The notes under the pieces were generated by a model. The model saw only the letters and a list, made by a program, of their open reading frames with translations, searched no databases and was not told the origin of the DNA. A program made the translations under genes and the position numbers. A stretch of 64,000 nucleotides of DNA from Curvibacter sp. (lineage in GTDB: Bacteria; Pseudomonadota; Gammaproteobacteria; Burkholderiales; Burkholderiaceae_C): contig JAHRYV010000003.1 in assembly GCA_020621965.1 (NCBI GenBank), positions 79,451 to 143,450 on the forward strand. The letters run 5' to 3'. Below, one piece after another: positions 1 to 8,043 of the stretch. Each line of letters starts with the position of its first letter. Position 1 is the stretch's first letter.

Positions 1-2139
1 AGCATCAGCTTCATCTACCGCCTCATCAAGTTCGCCGGCGCACGGCGTGTGCTGTTTCTGGTGGACCGGGGCAACCTGGCACGCCAGACCAAAAAGGAGT
101 TCGACGCCTACGCCTCGCCGCACAACAACTTCAAGTTCGGTGAGGAATACATCGTCCAGCACCTGCAGAACAACCAGCTCGACAGCAGCGCGCGCGTGGT
201 CATCTGCACCATCCAGCGCATGTTCTCCATGCTCAAGGGCCGCCCGCTGGCGGAAGAGGCCGACGAAGAAAGCACCGCCGGCCTGGAGGGCTTGTTCAAA
301 GACCCGGAGCCCATCCGCTACAACCCGGCCATCCCCATCGAGTCGTTTGACATCGTGGTCACGGACGAAGCCCACCGCAGCATCTACAACCTGTGGCGCC
401 AGGTGCTGGAGTACTTCGACGCCTACCTCATCGGCCTCACCGCCACGCCCAACAAGCAGACCTTCGGTTTCTTCAACCAGAACCTGGTGATGGAATACAA
501 CCACGCCCAGGCCGTAGCCGACGGCGTCAACGTCAACTACGACGTCTACCGCATCAAGACCGAGGTGACGGAGGCCGGCGCGAAGGTGGACAGGGGCTAC
601 TGGCTGGAGACCATGGACCGCGCCACCCGCCGCCGCGCCGCCTGGCAGCTGGACGAAGACTTCGAGTACGACCCCACCGAGCTGGACCGCGCCGTGCAGA
701 CGCCCGACCAGATCCGCACGGTGGTGCGCACCCTGCGCGACCGCTGGCAGAGCGACCTCTTTCCCCAGCGTGAAGAGCTGCCCAAGACCCTGGTCTTCGC
801 CAAGGACGACAACCACGCCGAAGCCATCGTGCAGATCCTGCGCGAGGAGTTTGGCCGCGGCAACGAGTTCGCGCAGAAGATCACCTACCGGACCACAGGC
901 ACCACACCCGAGCAGCTCATCAAGGACTTCCGCACCGCCTACTACCCGCGCGTGGCGGTGACCGTGGACATGATCGCCACCGGCACCGACATCAAACCGG
1001 TGGAAATCGTGGTCTTTATGCGCAGCGTCAAGAGCCGCAGCTTCTTCGAGCAGATGAAGGGCCGGGGCGTGCGCGTCTGCAACCCCACCGACCTGGCCGC
1101 CGTGAACCCCGGCGCCCATGTGGTGAAAGACCACTTTGTCATCGTCGACGCCGTGGGCGTGTGCGAACGCGACAAGACCGACAGCCGCCCCATGGACCAG
1201 AAGAAGAGCGTGCCGCTGGACAAGCTGCTGCAGGCCGTGGCCCTGGGCAATGTGGAAGACGAAGTCCTCTCAAGCGTGGCCGCGCGCCTGGCCCGGCTGG
1301 ACCGTGACCTGGGCGAGGCCGACCACGCCAAGGTGCTGCAGGCCAGCGGCGGCCACACCCTGCAAAGCCTGGCGCGTGGTTTGGTGGAAGCCCTCAACAT
1401 CGATCCCACACAAGACATGCCGCCCGCGCAGATGGAGGAGCGCCTGCGCCAGGCCGCCAAGCCCTTCAGCAACCCCAAACTGCGTGACCTGATCCTGCAA
1501 CTGCGCCAGAAGGCCGACCTGGTGGTGGACACCGTCACACAAGACAGTCTCATCGCCGCCGGTTTCGCCGAAGGCTCCGACCGCGCCAAGGACCTGGTGC
1601 ATAGCTTCGAGGCCTTCATCCAGCAGCACAAAGACGAAATCACCGCGCTGCAGATCCTCTACAGCCGGCGGTATTCGGTTGAAATGCAGCGCGCGCCGCT
1701 CATGTTTGAGCAACTCAAGGCCCTGGCCGACGCCCTGCATGCGCCGCCTCATCTACTGGACGAAACCGCGCTCTGGCAGGCCTACGCGGCGCTGCAGAAG
1801 GGCCGGGTCAAAGGCGCCAGCCAACGCCGGCTGCTGACCGACCTGGTGAGCCTGGTGCGCTTTGCCATGCAGCAAGACAATGAGCTGGTGCCTTACCCCG
1901 AGCGCGTGCAGGCCAACTTCAAGGCCTGGCTGGCGCAGCACGGCCAACCCTTTACGCAAGAACAACAACACTGGCTGGAAATGATCCGCGACCACATCGC
2001 CGCCAACCTCGGCATCGAGATAGAAGACTTTGAATACGCGCCCTTCAACAGCGAAGGCGGGCTGGGCAAGGTGCACCAGCTCTTTGGCGCGGAGCTGCCC
2101 AAGGTGATTGAGGAACTGAATCGGGAGTTGGCGGCGTGA
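1..2139 (+). CDS. hsdR: Type I restriction enzyme R subunit (3' part, start outside window)
   Basis: This is the motor/endonuclease subunit of a type I restriction-modification complex; it translocates DNA with ATP and cuts unmodified DNA. The frame is open from base 1, so the N-terminal nuclease domain and Walker A motif lie upstream of the window. The 712 visible residues show helicase motif II (TDEAH, about base 360), motif III (GLTATP), motifs V/VI (ATGTDIKPVE and QMKGRGVR) and a long C-terminal helical region like the EcoEI R-subunit C-terminus. Its TGA stop overlaps the GTG start of hsdS, so the two are translationally coupled. The family call is secure. Whether the hsdM 6 kb downstream is its partner is inference from strand and neighbourhood. 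Confidence 0.93.
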   Translation, partial: SISFIYRLIKFAGARRVLFLVDRGNLARQTKKEFDAYASPHNNFKFGEEYIVQHLQNNQLDSSARVVICTIQRMFSMLKGRPLAEEADEESTAGLEGLFKDPEPIRYNPAIPIESFDIVVTDEAHRSIYNLWRQVLEYFDAYLIGLTATPNKQTFGFFNQNLVMEYNHAQAVADGVNVNYDVYRIKTEVTEAGAKVDRGYWLETMDRATRRRAAWQLDEDFEYDPTELDRAVQTPDQIRTVVRTLRDRWQSDLFPQREELPKTLVFAKDDNHAEAIVQILREEFGRGNEFAQKITYRTTGTTPEQLIKDFRTAYYPRVAVTVDMIATGTDIKPVEIVVFMRSVKSRSFFEQMKGRGVRVCNPTDLAAVNPGAHVVKDHFVIVDAVGVCERDKTDSRPMDQKKSVPLDKLLQAVALGNVEDEVLSSVAARLARLDRDLGEADHAKVLQASGGHTLQSLARGLVEALNIDPTQDMPPAQMEERLRQAAKPFSNPKLRDLILQLRQKADLVVDTVTQDSLIAAGFAEGSDRAKDLVHSFEAFIQQHKDEITALQILYSRRYSVEMQRAPLMFEQLKALADALHAPPHLLDETALWQAYAALQKGRVKGASQRRLLTDLVSLVRFAMQQDNELVPYPERVQANFKAWLAQHGQPFTQEQQHWLEMIRDHIAANLGIEIEDFEYAPFNSEGGLGKVHQLFGAELPKVIEELNRELAA

Positions 2140-3488
2140 GCGGATGGGATGCTGTGCAGATCGCGGATGTCACTACCAAGGTTGGAAGTGGCGCAACGCC
2201 AAAAGGGGGGGAGGCCGCTTACAAGGCTTCAGGGACGCCGCTTATCCGTTCGATGAACGTCCACTTCGATGGATTTCGAGAGGACGGTCTTGCCTTTATC
2301 GACGACGAGCAGGCGGCTGCATTGAAGAATGTCGAAGTACGCGCTGGAGATGTACTGCTAAACATTACAGGCGCCTCCATCGGAAGAGTGACGGTTGCAC
2401 CATCCCATATGGACGGCGCGCGTGTCAACCAGCACGTCTGCATTATTCGACCTGACAAGCGACTCGATCCATCATTTTTGCGCTGGTTCCTTGCATCGCC
2501 ACATCAACAGAAACTCATCAACTCCGTTGAATCTGGCGCAACACGGCAGGCATTAACGAAAGAGAAAATTCTGGGGTTTGAAGTACCGCTGCCGGTGCTG
2601 GACGCACAGCGGGGGATCGTCGCTGAAATCGAAAAACAGTTCTCCCGCCTCGACGAAGCCGTCGCCAACCTCCAGCGCGTCAAAGCCAACCTCAAACGCT
2701 ACAAAACCGCCGTCCTCAAAGCCGCCGTCGAAGGCCGCCTCGTCGAAACCGAAGCCGAACTCGCCCGCCGCGAGCGGCGCAGTTACGAAACAGGCGAACA
2801 ACTGCTGCAGCGCATCCTTACGGCGAAGCGTAATGAGTGGGCAGGCAAGGGTAAATACAAAGAACCAACTCCCGCTAGCACCGCCGTTTTGCCGGCATTG
2901 CCCGAAGGTTGGACGTGGGCGACCATGCCGCAACTTGGTGAGCTGAATCGCGGGAAATCCAAACACAGGCCACGGGATGACGCAGCCTTGTACGGCGGAC
3001 CGTATCCGTTCATTCAAACGGGGGATGTTCGCCGTTCGGATGGTTCGATTACGGAATACACACAGACCTATAGCGAATTCGGCTTGAAACAAAGTCGTCT
3101 TTGGCCTGCAGGCACGTTGTGCATCACCATTGCCGCAAACATTGCAGAAACTGGGATTCTGAAGCTGGAGGCATGTTTCCCTGACAGCGTGGTAGGGTTT
3201 GTTTCTCATCAAGGCAGTCCGACTACCGAATACGTGGAGTACTTCGTCAGGACGGCCAGGGAAGGACTAGATCGGTTTGCGTCGGCAACAGCCCAAAAGA
3301 ACATCAATCTTGAAGTACTGGAAGCGGTTGCTGTTCCAACGCCACCTCTGGCGGAGCAGCGTCGCATCACCGATGAAGTTGAGCGTCGCTTATCCATCGT
3401 CCGCGAAGTCGAAGGCGAGGTTGATGCCAACCTCCAGCGTGCACAGGCGCTACGGCACGCGGTGTTGAGCAAGTCATTTGCCACATAG
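2136..3488 (+). CDS. hsdS: Type I restriction-modification specificity subunit S
   Basis: HsdS gives the complex its DNA target. The 450-residue product has the usual two-fold layout: target recognition domain 1 (about residues 1-150, with a GSGATPKGG-like start), a central conserved helical spacer (about 165-235, ARRERRSYETGEQLLQRI region), domain 2 (about 250-400, opening PEGWTWATMPQLGELNRGKS) and a C-terminal helix. The GTG start lies inside the end of hsdR (4-bp overlap). The two recognition domains are visibly poorer in G and C than the spacer helix, as expected for domains exchanged by recombination. Target sequence cannot be read from the protein. Confidence 0.92.
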   Translation: MSGWDAVQIADVTTKVGSGATPKGGEAAYKASGTPLIRSMNVHFDGFREDGLAFIDDEQAAALKNVEVRAGDVLLNITGASIGRVTVAPSHMDGARVNQHVCIIRPDKRLDPSFLRWFLASPHQQKLINSVESGATRQALTKEKILGFEVPLPVLDAQRGIVAEIEKQFSRLDEAVANLQRVKANLKRYKTAVLKAAVEGRLVETEAELARRERRSYETGEQLLQRILTAKRNEWAGKGKYKEPTPASTAVLPALPEGWTWATMPQLGELNRGKSKHRPRDDAALYGGPYPFIQTGDVRRSDGSITEYTQTYSEFGLKQSRLWPAGTLCITIAANIAETGILKLEACFPDSVVGFVSHQGSPTTEYVEYFVRTAREGLDRFASATAQKNINLEVLEAVAVPTPPLAEQRRITDEVERRLSIVREVEGEVDANLQRAQALRHAVLSKSFAT

Positions 3489-3510
3489 CAGAAACCAGGG
3501 AGAGATGATC

Positions 3511-4941
3511 ATGAGCATTCAATCGCTTTACAACGAATTGGAGGCAACGCGGGTCTCCTGGTCTTCTCTGAATGATTTGTTGGTTCAGGGGAAGTATGAC
3601 TTCAGCCGGCAGCGTCCGCTACTAGAACAACAATCAATGGACGTATTCCGGCGGCGCGTCGATCTGGTCCTGGAATCGATGTTTGCGTTGCGCCCGAAAG
3701 ATGATGCTGACATTGGCTATCTGGTCATTGGCGCGCGATCGGCCGAATTACGTGGGCATGTGCAGAACTTTCTACGCCATGCTGAATCGACGCTGAGCCA
3801 GATCCGATCCCAGTGGCGCGAGGGGGCTTCCATCAAAGATGGGAATGACAGCTTCCTTTGGCAGTTGTTCGATGGGACGAGTAACTATGCCAACGTGGAT
3901 GTCACTGGAAATTTCCAGCAAATGCATCCGTCTCTCAATTTTCTCGTCGGTGCCGTCGGTTCGATGCTGGCGCTATGCAGTGCGTCCTCGGTCGGCGATT
4001 TGTCGGTGCGGGCCGAGGCTCTTGGCTCGGCTGTTCGTGACGCTGAGGCGTTTCGCCGTCAAGCCGAGAAGATGGCAAAGAGTGCTGATTCCAGTGCCTC
4101 GCGGGCGAGTGAGCAAGAGAAAACGGTACAAGGAATCCTGACCCAGGCGGAAACGGCGCTTTCAAAGCTCAGGGAGCTCCAGACCCAGGCGAATACTGAC
4201 TTGGGTGCTGTGACGAACTTGGTTGAACAGATCAAGACTGTCGGTGCCAATTCGGAGAAGCTCGACGCGCTCGTGTCTTCCTACATGAGCAAATTCGAGG
4301 CTTTTCAGAAAGAGTTGGATGCGCGAAATCAGGAATTCCAGAAGTTTCAAACTGATTCGCAGAGGGCGCAAGCTGAGAATCAGGCGCGCGAAAAGGAAAT
4401 TGACCGTCTGACTGCACATGCCGATGCCATGATTAGCGGCGCTACGACAGCAGGCCTCGCAAACAGCCTCGAAATGACCCGAAAGCGTTATGAAGAGCGC
4501 ATGAATTCTGCACGTCGCGGTTTTCAGTTGTCTGTGGCCTTCCTGGTGGTTTCCGCTGTTCCGCTTGCTGCACATCTGCTGCCGGGGATCTTCGGCGATT
4601 GGTTCCCGAAGGTTGCCGAGGCCAATCACACGAGTTGGTATGGAGTCCTTGGCAAGGTGCTGCTCATGGTTCCCGCCACATGGTTGACTGGCTTCTATAC
4701 AAAGTCATTTGCAGACTTCTTTCACTTGGAGCGTGAGTACGCGCACAAGGCTGCATTGGCAATGTCTGTGGATGGCTTCAAGCGACAAGCTCCGAAATAC
4801 GAAGAGGAGATCACGGCAGAGGTTTTCCTGGAGATCAGAAATAACCCCGCGAAGGGAGCGAAGGTTGAACCTGCTAGCCACCCGCTGTACGACGTGCTGT
4901 CCAAGGCAGTGGACAAAGTGCTTAAGAAGGACAAGGAATGA
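3511..4941 (+). CDS. Coiled-coil protein with two membrane helices, function unknown
   Basis: I do not recognise this 476-residue protein as a named family. The start chosen is ATG 3511, about 8 nt after a good Shine-Dalgarno (CAGGGAGAG, 3496-3504); in-frame starts at 3478 and 3505 are less well placed. The N-terminal third is globular. Residues about 179-325 are a long charged coiled coil rich in Ala, Glu, Gln and Lys. Two hydrophobic helices follow at about 337-358 and 376-396, then an acidic/basic cytoplasmic-like tail ending in Lys residues. It sits 22 nt after hsdS and overlaps the next gene by ATGA, so it belongs to the hsdR-hsdS operon. Base composition is lower in GC than the rest of the window, suggesting transfer with the island. 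A membrane-anchored sensor or effector is possible but unproven. Confidence 0.8.
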   Translation: MSIQSLYNELEATRVSWSSLNDLLVQGKYDFSRQRPLLEQQSMDVFRRRVDLVLESMFALRPKDDADIGYLVIGARSAELRGHVQNFLRHAESTLSQIRSQWREGASIKDGNDSFLWQLFDGTSNYANVDVTGNFQQMHPSLNFLVGAVGSMLALCSASSVGDLSVRAEALGSAVRDAEAFRRQAEKMAKSADSSASRASEQEKTVQGILTQAETALSKLRELQTQANTDLGAVTNLVEQIKTVGANSEKLDALVSSYMSKFEAFQKELDARNQEFQKFQTDSQRAQAENQAREKEIDRLTAHADAMISGATTAGLANSLEMTRKRYEERMNSARRGFQLSVAFLVVSAVPLAAHLLPGIFGDWFPKVAEANHTSWYGVLGKVLLMVPATWLTGFYTKSFADFFHLEREYAHKAALAMSVDGFKRQAPKYEEEITAEVFLEIRNNPAKGAKVEPASHPLYDVLSKAVDKVLKKDKE

Positions 4942-5801
4942 GCAACCCATTCTCTCTCCGCATCTTTGTTGCTGACGGCGACCCGGATGGCCTGCGCCTC
5001 GTCGAGCGATCCAATTGGGTCGGCAAGGCGCTGATGTTTCCGCGCGCCTTGCTGCCGCAGGTGAAGCAACGGCCAGAGCTAAGCCAAACCGGCGTGTACT
5101 TGCTGTTGGGGCCGCGTGAAGACGGAGAGGGCGACATGCTTTATGTGGGTGAGGGCGACCCCATTCGCCCGCGGCTGGAGAGTCATTACGCGCAGAAGGA
5201 TTTCTGGACCCGCGCGGTCTGCTTTGTCGCCACCCCGGGGCAGCTGAACAAGGCGCATGTGCAGTTTTTGGAGGCCAGCCTGATTCGCCTGGCTAAAGCC
5301 GCCAAGCGGCTGCCGCTGGATAACGCCAACCAGCCGATGGAGCCGAGCTTGAGCGAGGCGGACCGGGCCGATATGCAGGTGTTCCTGGACAACATGCTGG
5401 GCATGCTGCCGGTGTTGGGTGTGCATGCGTTTGAGCAGGCAACGAGGGCGCAGGCGCCCTTGGCACCGGTGCTGACGTGCAAGGGCAAGGGGGTGGCGGC
5501 CACGGGCTATGAGGCCAGTCAGGGCTTTGTGGTCAAGGCCGGTTCGCAGGCGGTGGCAGAGACGGTGCCGTCCATGCAGCAGTATGTGCGCGGCATGTAC
5601 GACCTGCGGCAGGAGCTGATTGCCAACGGCGTCTTGGCGCTGGACGGCTCGGGCTACCGATTCACGCAGGACTACTCTTTCAGCTCCCCCAGCACCGCGG
5701 CGGCGGTGATTCTGGGGCGCAGCGCCAACGGCCGCATCGAGTGGAAAGACGCCAAAGGGCGGACGTTGAAGGAGCTGCAGGAGGCGGAGGCGGGCGCTTG
5801 A
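4938..5801 (+). CDS. GIY-YIG-like nuclease-domain protein with DUF4357 C-terminus
   Basis: The 287-residue product carries a degenerate GIY-YIG nuclease signature: GVY at about residue 52, YVG at about 69, an Arg-rich turn (IRPRLESH) near 80 and a FLEA motif with the expected Glu near 112. The C-terminus (about 250-283, ILGRSANGRIEWK then GRTLKEL) matches the pattern of the DUF4357 domain often fused to GIY-YIG proteins. The ATG overlaps the preceding stop (ATGA), giving a four-gene unit hsdR-hsdS-membrane protein-GIY-YIG. It is probably an accessory nuclease of the island. Catalytic competence is uncertain because the first motif is GVY and not GIY. Confidence 0.75.
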   Translation: MSNPFSLRIFVADGDPDGLRLVERSNWVGKALMFPRALLPQVKQRPELSQTGVYLLLGPREDGEGDMLYVGEGDPIRPRLESHYAQKDFWTRAVCFVATPGQLNKAHVQFLEASLIRLAKAAKRLPLDNANQPMEPSLSEADRADMQVFLDNMLGMLPVLGVHAFEQATRAQAPLAPVLTCKGKGVAATGYEASQGFVVKAGSQAVAETVPSMQQYVRGMYDLRQELIANGVLALDGSGYRFTQDYSFSSPSTAAAVILGRSANGRIEWKDAKGRTLKELQEAEAGA

Positions 5802-5914
5802 GTCAGGGCGTAGAACCGGCTGACGGCCGGCGTGAGCCGTAGCCTGTGCTGGCTCCAGACCCGAGAGCGCATCGCTTCGAGAGCGGTCCGAACCATCCCC
5901 TGTTCGAATGAGTA

Positions 5915-5953
5915 CTCCAATTCACTCTCTTTCGCTCCAATTCACTCTCTTTC
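5915..5953. repeat. Two tandem copies of a 19-bp unit (20-bp period)
   Basis: The unit CTCCAATTCACTCTCTTTC occurs at 5915-5933 and again, identically, at 5935-5953. It lies in the 360-bp gene-free stretch between the GIY-YIG gene and the AbiEi-like antitoxin, about 70 bp before the first operator module. A 20-bp period puts the copies on nearly the same face of the helix, so a protein-binding direct repeat is possible. No function can be assigned. Confidence 0.7.
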
Positions 5954-6025
5954 ATGCGGCACGTCCTTGATGGCACTCCGAGAGAGGGGCGATTGGGGGC
6001 CTTTGGCTGGGCTGCGCCAGTGATC

Positions 6026-6080
6026 TTGTCCAATGCGCCGCCTTGTTCAATTTTTGTGAACAAGGTCTATGCGTGAACAA
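6026..6080. promoter_or_regulatory. Operator-like module 1: four 7-bp half-sites in mirror symmetry
   Basis: Half-sites are TTGTCCA at 6026, TTGTTCA at 6043, TGAACAA at 6057 and TGAACAA at 6074, with spacers of 10, 7 and 10 bp. The first two point right and the last two left, so the whole 55 bp is a nested palindrome. The same architecture recurs exactly at 6115-6169. Between the modules a perfect short hairpin (GCAGCCC, GTG, GGGCTGC; 6082-6098) is present. Presumed binding site of the AbiEi-like protein encoded next door, since AbiEi antitoxins are known to repress their own operon through inverted repeats. Confidence 0.72.
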
Positions 6081-6114
6081 GGCAGCCCGTGGGGCTGCGG
6101 CCAGCCGGCCTTGT

Positions 6115-6169
6115 TTGTCCAATATTGACTCTTGTCCACTAATCTTGGACAATTCAAATTAATGGACAA
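6115..6169. promoter_or_regulatory. Operator-like module 2: same four-half-site layout, over promoter and start codon
   Basis: Half-sites TTGTCCA (6115), TTGTCCA (6132), TGGACAA (6146) and TGGACAA (6163) repeat the 10-7-10 spacing of module 1, 89 bp downstream of it. All four half-sites here are perfect complements. The inner palindrome sits in the spacer and -10 of the predicted promoter, and the last half-site covers the ATG at 6162. Occupancy would block RNA polymerase directly, which fits autorepression. Confidence 0.75.
6125..6153 (+). promoter_or_regulatory. Predicted sigma-70 promoter of the antitoxin-toxin-hsdM operon
   Basis: A -35 TTGACT (6125-6130, five of six consensus bases) is followed after 17 bp by GACAAT (6148-6153, four of six). 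The expected transcription start is about 6160, two bases before the ATG at 6162, and there is no Shine-Dalgarno there, so the mRNA may be leaderless. Predicted by eye only. Confidence 0.5.
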
Positions 6170-7220
6170 AAAGACTGCCATTCCCGAAGCCGAACTCCTG
6201 CCCGCCGCGCTGGCCGCCGCGCGCGGCCTGGGGCTGGACGCCGATCTGGCCCCGGCCGGGCGTGGCATGGCCGGGGCGGATGGGGTGGTGCGTCTGGGCC
6301 ATGGTGGTAAGACCCAGCGCTATGTGGCGGAGGTGAAGCGGCAACTGCGGCCGGCCACGCTGGGGGCGGCGCTGCATCAGCTGGACCGGCAGGCTGAGGC
6401 GCACAAACTGCCGGGCCTGCTGGTGGCGGACTACATCGCGCCGGACCTGGCCGAAACCCTGCATGCGCAGGGCCGCGCTTTCCTGGACACGGCGGGCAAT
6501 GCCTATCTGCAGCAGCCGGGTGTGCTGCTGTGGGTGACGGGCCGCAAGCCCGTGCGCAAGGCGGCAGCGCTGCAGCTGGGCCGGGCCTTCCAGCCTACGG
6601 GCCTGCAGGTGCTGTTTGCGCTGCTGTGCCACCCGGAGTGGGTGAACCTGCCGTACCGTGAACTGGCAGCCCGCGCCGGGGTGGCGCACGGCACGGTGGG
6701 CTGGGCCATGGGCGACTTGATAGAGCAGGGCTTTGTGACGGAACTCAAGGGCAAGCGCGGCACGCGCCGCCTGTATCAGGGTGAGCGCCTGCTGGCGCTG
6801 TGGACGGACGCCTATGCCCGCCAGCTGCGCCCGCGCACGCTGCTGGGCCGCTACCACGTGCCCACGCTGGACGGCTGGCCGGACTGGCCGCTGGACAAAC
6901 ACGCGGCCCAGTGGGGCGGCGAGCCGGCCGCGGCGCTGCTGACGCGCTACCTGAAGCCGGGCGAACTGACGCTGTATGCGGACAAGCTGCCCGGCCTGCT
7001 GGCGGCCAAATACAAGTTCACAAAGGAGCCCGCGCCGGGGCGCACGGCGGTAGTGGAGGTGCGCCGGCGCTTTTGGCATTTTCCCGAAGACGGTGCCGAG
7101 CCTTGCGTGCCGCCGGTGCTGGTCTATGCCGATCTGCTGGCCACCGGCGACGCCCGGTGCATAGAGACAGCCAAGCGCCTGTATGACGAGCATGTGGTAC
7201 GACTTGTCCGCCAAGCCTGA
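6162..7220 (+). CDS. AbiEi-like antitoxin / transcriptional regulator (type IV TA)
   Basis: The 352-residue protein resembles AbiEi-family antitoxins that neutralise a nucleotidyltransferase toxin and autoregulate. Residues about 1-120 form an alpha/beta domain with YVAEVKRQL (Glu57, Lys59), reminiscent of a PD-(D/E)XK fold. Residues about 140-215 are a winged helix (LPYRELAARAGVAHGTVGWAMG). The C-terminal part (LDGWPDWPLDKHAAQWGGEP onward) resembles the region shared by AbiEi-like proteins. The ATG at 6162 is preferred; an in-frame TTG at 6132 would place the start inside the inner palindrome of module 2. The gene overlaps the toxin gene by 38 bp. Assignment rests on layout, partner and remembered family features. 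Confidence 0.75.
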   Translation: MDKKTAIPEAELLPAALAAARGLGLDADLAPAGRGMAGADGVVRLGHGGKTQRYVAEVKRQLRPATLGAALHQLDRQAEAHKLPGLLVADYIAPDLAETLHAQGRAFLDTAGNAYLQQPGVLLWVTGRKPVRKAAALQLGRAFQPTGLQVLFALLCHPEWVNLPYRELAARAGVAHGTVGWAMGDLIEQGFVTELKGKRGTRRLYQGERLLALWTDAYARQLRPRTLLGRYHVPTLDGWPDWPLDKHAAQWGGEPAAALLTRYLKPGELTLYADKLPGLLAAKYKFTKEPAPGRTAVVEVRRRFWHFPEDGAEPCVPPVLVYADLLATGDARCIETAKRLYDEHVVRLVRQA

Positions 7221-8043
7221 GCTGCAGCCGCTGGCTGAAGTGGTGCGCCCCTTGCAGGAAGAGGCTGCCAGGTTGGACGCGCAGGTTTTTCTGATGGGGG
7301 CCGCAGCGCGCGATGTGCTGCTGTTGCATGTGTATGGCATCGACACCAAGCGCCTGACCGAAGACATGGACTTTGGCGTGATGGTGCGCGACTGGACGAC
7401 CTTTGACGCCTTGCGCCAGGCCTTGCTGGCCGGCGGCGCGTTTGAAGCCCGGCACAAGGACGCCACGCACAAGCTCTGGCACCGGTCCGGCCGGCCGCTG
7501 GACATCGTTCCGTTTGGCGGCGTGGAGCGGCCAGACCGCACGCTGGCCTGGCCGCCCGAAGAGCAGACCGTGTTCGACTGCTTTGGCATGCGTGAGGCCA
7601 TGGCCTCTGGCCACGAGGTGCGCTTGCCCGGTGGCGCCAGCATCCGGGTGGCCAGCGTGCCGGCCCTGGCGCTGCTGAAGGTCACGGCCTGGCAGGACCG
7701 CAAGCTGACCCATCCCGGGCGCGATGCGGGCGACTTGATGCTCTACCTGGGCCACTATCTGGACTGCGACATGTACGACCATGCGGCCCGCTACTACCCG
7801 GGTGTGTTCGACGCGCCGGATTTCGAGCATGAAGTGGCAGGTGCCAGAATCCTGGGCCGCGATCTGCGGCAGCTGCTGGACGAGGCCGCCACAGCGCGTG
7901 TGCTGGCCATCCTGCAGCCCGAAGCGGATGAACAGGGCCAGCGTCTGCTGGCTCAGCAATCCAGGCTGCAGACGGGCCTGGCGGTGAGAATGATTGCCGG
8001 CCTGTGCGAAGGCCTGCAACAAGCGAAAAGACCGACTGAATGA
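7183..8043 (+). CDS. AbiEii-like nucleotidyltransferase toxin
   Basis: The 286-residue protein has a polymerase-beta-like nucleotidyltransferase core: a Gly-rich helix start (MGAAARDVLLL, about 38-48), the metal-binding pair Asp61 and Asp63 (LTEDMDFGV) and a third acid at Asp107 (LDIVPFGGVE), followed by a helical C-terminal half. This matches AbiEii/AbiGii-type toxins, which modify nucleotides or tRNA. ATG 7183 (MTSMWYD) and ATG 7192 are both possible; neither has a strong ribosome-binding site, so expression probably depends on coupling to the antitoxin. The stop overlaps the hsdM start by ATGA. All three catalytic acids are intact. Confidence 0.78.
   Translation: MTSMWYDLSAKPELQPLAEVVRPLQEEAARLDAQVFLMGAAARDVLLLHVYGIDTKRLTEDMDFGVMVRDWTTFDALRQALLAGGAFEARHKDATHKLWHRSGRPLDIVPFGGVERPDRTLAWPPEEQTVFDCFGMREAMASGHEVRLPGGASIRVASVPALALLKVTAWQDRKLTHPGRDAGDLMLYLGHYLDCDMYDHAARYYPGVFDAPDFEHEVAGARILGRDLRQLLDEAATARVLAILQPEADEQGQRLLAQQSRLQTGLAVRMIAGLCEGLQQAKRPTE

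Noticed and set aside
5880..5925. GTTCGAAT resembling a tRNA T-loop in the intergenic region before the operators
   Set aside because: No acceptor, D or anticodon stems can be formed around it; only the T-loop-like word is present.
6159..7703. A 514-residue minus-strand frame across the AbiE-like genes
   Set aside because: It spans two plus-strand genes with good motifs, and its product is Arg/Gln/His-rich with no family resemblance.
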